Made by a program: the position numbers and the translations under genes. 64,000 nt of DNA, from assembly GCA_009760855.2 (NCBI GenBank), contig WPIO01000243.1:22501-86500 (forward strand). Reading direction: 5' to 3'. Under the pieces are notes generated by a model. The model searched no databases. It was not told where the DNA came from and was given only the letters and a program-made list of their open reading frames with translations. This DNA comes from Cristatella mucedo. Its lineage: Eukaryota; Bryozoa; Phylactolaemata; Cristatellidae. This document shows, in pieces, positions 63,066 to 64,000 of this stretch (its first letter is position 1; the number at the start of each line of letters is the position of its first letter).

Positions 63066-63416
63066 TTGACACTCTCAATCGGATGACAACTTTCTCTAAT
63101 CGAAGGTCGATACAATGAACTGAATAGAGGCATGGAATTTGCTGTCACTCCGAAGTTGGAAAGCGTAATAGTCAAAATGGGCTGGGTGAGCAAATCTTGC
63201 ATAGTCCCTGTTCTCGAATCTGGGGTCCTGTCCAAAATGACGTCGATGTGATAGTACCAGCTCCACAGCCAAGCCAGCCGTCGGCTAAATAAAATAAAAT
63301 ACTTGTTTTATCGTTACTTCATTGCTATCATTAAGCAGTAAAGGTCTACCAGCTAAACCACCTTCTGTTTAGGGCCGTGGAAGAGCCTTGGTAACTGAAA
63401 TCACGTTTGTTTGTAT
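63066..63416. other. Unassigned DNA
   Basis: No gene or repeat recognised. Confidence 0.45.
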
Positions 63417-63822
63417 CTCGTCTGTAACTGCACAAAGTCATAAAGACCACGTGGATGTTACTCAGGAGAGTTTTGTATAGCCCACTCACAGCCTAAGCGG
63501 CTTTCGGTACGCATTCGGTACCCAACAGACTTCGTCTCACGCAACGAAGAGAAAGTGGGAAGCATAGCAGAGTCAGGAGAGCAGTTGAGGTAGTGAGTAG
63601 CATAGAAGTAGCAGTTCAGGACCGCTGAAAAATATGTGCCATAGTCGGCAGTAGCAGAGTAGTTGTCGTTGCGTAAGAATTGTGGAAGCAAGTTCCACAG
63701 TCTAGGACCTGCAGAGCTAAAGCTTCTGTCGCCAACTGGCTTTAAGCAGAGGAATGGGACAGCTAATTTATTGTCCACACAGGACCTGAGGGCGCGAACA
63801 GGCTGAAACTGATGCTGCAGTT
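63417..63822 (-). mobile_element. LINE family A 3' fragment
   Basis: Minus-strand last 106 codons (VDNKLAVPFLCLKPVGDRSF to CEWAIQNSPE and stop) plus 3' end. Truncated near CTGATGCTGCAGTT, where another LINE end in the opposite direction begins. Confidence 0.92.
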
Positions 63823-64000
63823 ACGTCCAGATCTGATGACATTTACTAGGAAGCTAACAACCTGCCTGTTACAGCCTCCACACTCCAAATACTCCCACCT
63901 GTCAGAATTGTCATTTTCGTGCTTTTGAGTGCTGAAATGATGTTTATTAAGTCCCGATAGCGAGATTTAGTTCTCAGTGAGAGCTATACGAATATTTTAT
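63823..64000 (+). mobile_element. LINE 3' end (family B/C-like), runs to the window edge
   Basis: ATTTACTAGGAAGCTAACAA and CCTGCCTGTTACAGCC (the KLTTCLLQ C-terminus), then AGCGAGATTTAGTTCTCAGT, GAGAGCTATACGAATA. Truncated by the edge. Confidence 0.7.

Overview
This is eukaryotic, animal-type DNA: spliced exons separated by large repeat-filled introns, GC-rich CpG-dense islands alternating with AT-rich DNA, many (CT)n, (TA)n, (CA)n and (CTGT)n microsatellites, LINE retrotransposons of the L2/CR1 group, and many tRNA-derived SINEs. The sequence does not fix the phylum. An invertebrate fits best, because the gene is clearly a ClC-1/ClC-2-type channel but is strongly diverged. There is no sign of bacterial or viral origin.

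The one gene I can assemble with confidence lies on the minus strand from 15812 to the left edge. Eleven exons (15812-15627, 11961-11811, 11488-11360, 11196-11065, 10946-10813, 7136-7059, 6560-6482, 6302-6089, 5824-5723, 5510-5426, 106-1) join in phase at GT/AG sites and encode about 465 residues of a CLC chloride channel/transporter, from the N-terminus to just after helix K. The remaining transmembrane part and the CBS domains would lie beyond position 1. The spacing between the Ser of the first chloride-binding motif and the gating-glutamate position is exactly that of human ClC-1 (43 residues), but the gating residue reads Gly and the following GP reads GI. An intron falls exactly after that codon. 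A CpG-rich region with two tandem heat-shock-element-like sites (16802-16836) lies about 1 kb upstream of the start codon.

From 17 kb to 64 kb I find no other gene I can prove. There are GC-rich islands (18.9-21.1, 24.1-24.8, 26.3-27.0, 34.4-35.3, 36.9-38.6 kb) with three weak first-exon candidates. The rest is mobile DNA. LINE family A (ATTAC-type tail) has a nearly 2.9 kb decayed copy at 58277-61180 and several 3' fragments. The older LINE family B (TTATT-type tail) is twice interrupted by family A. A third set of LINE fragments (family C) is also present. SINEs carry several tRNA-like heads. Two copies of a roughly 0.7 kb terminal-inverted-repeat element occur at 3.9 and 40.9 kb.

The most unusual non-genic signal is a set of at least six near-perfect hairpin palindromes (36-134 bp overall), five of them in the GC-rich islands, which no repeat family seen here explains.
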